35,126 bases of DNA from S012-135 sp964423785 (GTDB taxonomy: Bacteria > Desulfobacterota > Desulfobulbia > Desulfobulbales > S012-135): the NCBI GenBank assembly GCA_964423785.1, contig CAYRGZ010000009.1, positions 1-35,126 on the forward strand, read 5' to 3'. Shown here piece after piece: positions 35,058 through 35,126 of this stretch. The notes below the pieces were generated by a model. The model saw nothing but the letters and a program-made list of their open reading frames with translations, made no database searches and had not been told where the DNA came from. The position numbers were made by a program, and so were the translations under genes. Position 1 is the stretch's first letter. Every line of letters begins with the position of its first letter.

Positions 35058-35126
35058 GAGTTCACGGTTTGCAACCCAATGTCGTTGACTTAAGGGTTTG
35101 ATTTTTCAAAAAAACTGTTTGATATT

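Overview
The window is about 35 kb of GC-rich bacterial DNA and looks like a Desulfobacterota/Desulfuromonadota-type anaerobe (Geobacter, Desulfuromonas and Desulfobulbales relatives). The pointers are a giant multihaem c-type cytochrome carrying CX4CH...CX2CH units typical of Geobacter-like cytochromes, menaquinone made by the futalosine route, and very large FN3-repeat surface proteins. No rRNA, tRNA, transposase or CRISPR array was seen. This placement is inferred from gene content, not from a marker gene.

Left part (505-12113, + strand): a complete Wsp-type chemosensory operon, in the order wspA (MCP), wspB (CheW), wspC (CheR-TPR), wspD (CheW with a Cys-rich N-terminus), wspE (CheA-REC hybrid kinase), wspF (CheB) and wspR (REC-GGDEF diguanylate cyclase). 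Most genes overlap or nearly touch. The exception is a 179-nt stretch between wspC and wspD packed with five successive hairpins. A large DUF349-repeat protein follows 19 nt after wspR. It contains an exact in-frame 24-bp tandem repeat (octapeptide VVSEANDR) and a 100-N assembly gap that is probably artefactual.

Middle (12264-26712, - strand, convergent with wsp): three exported-protein genes whose ends overlap. They encode an NHL-repeat beta-propeller, a 1613-residue cytochrome with 32 CX2CH motifs plus three non-canonical ones, and a protein of about 2900 residues with two beta-propellers, fifteen FN3 domains and two DUF2341 modules nested inside FN3 domains. I infer a cell-surface electron-transfer or adhesion assembly. 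Control by c-di-GMP from the neighbouring Wsp system is an attractive but unproven idea.

Right part (27072-35012, - strand): a polyferredoxin (CISM type) coupled to uvrC, then a menaquinone operon in the order mqnC, mqnX, mqnA, menG, ubiX-like and mqnP/ubiA-like. mqnB, mqnD, mqnE and the ubiD-like gene are not in the window.

A palindromic intergenic repeat links the regions. It occurs as 2.5 tandem 107-bp units at the left edge, once between uvrC and the NHL gene, and once as a lone hairpin directly in front of mqnC. Its stem exists in two versions that differ by compensatory base-pair changes.
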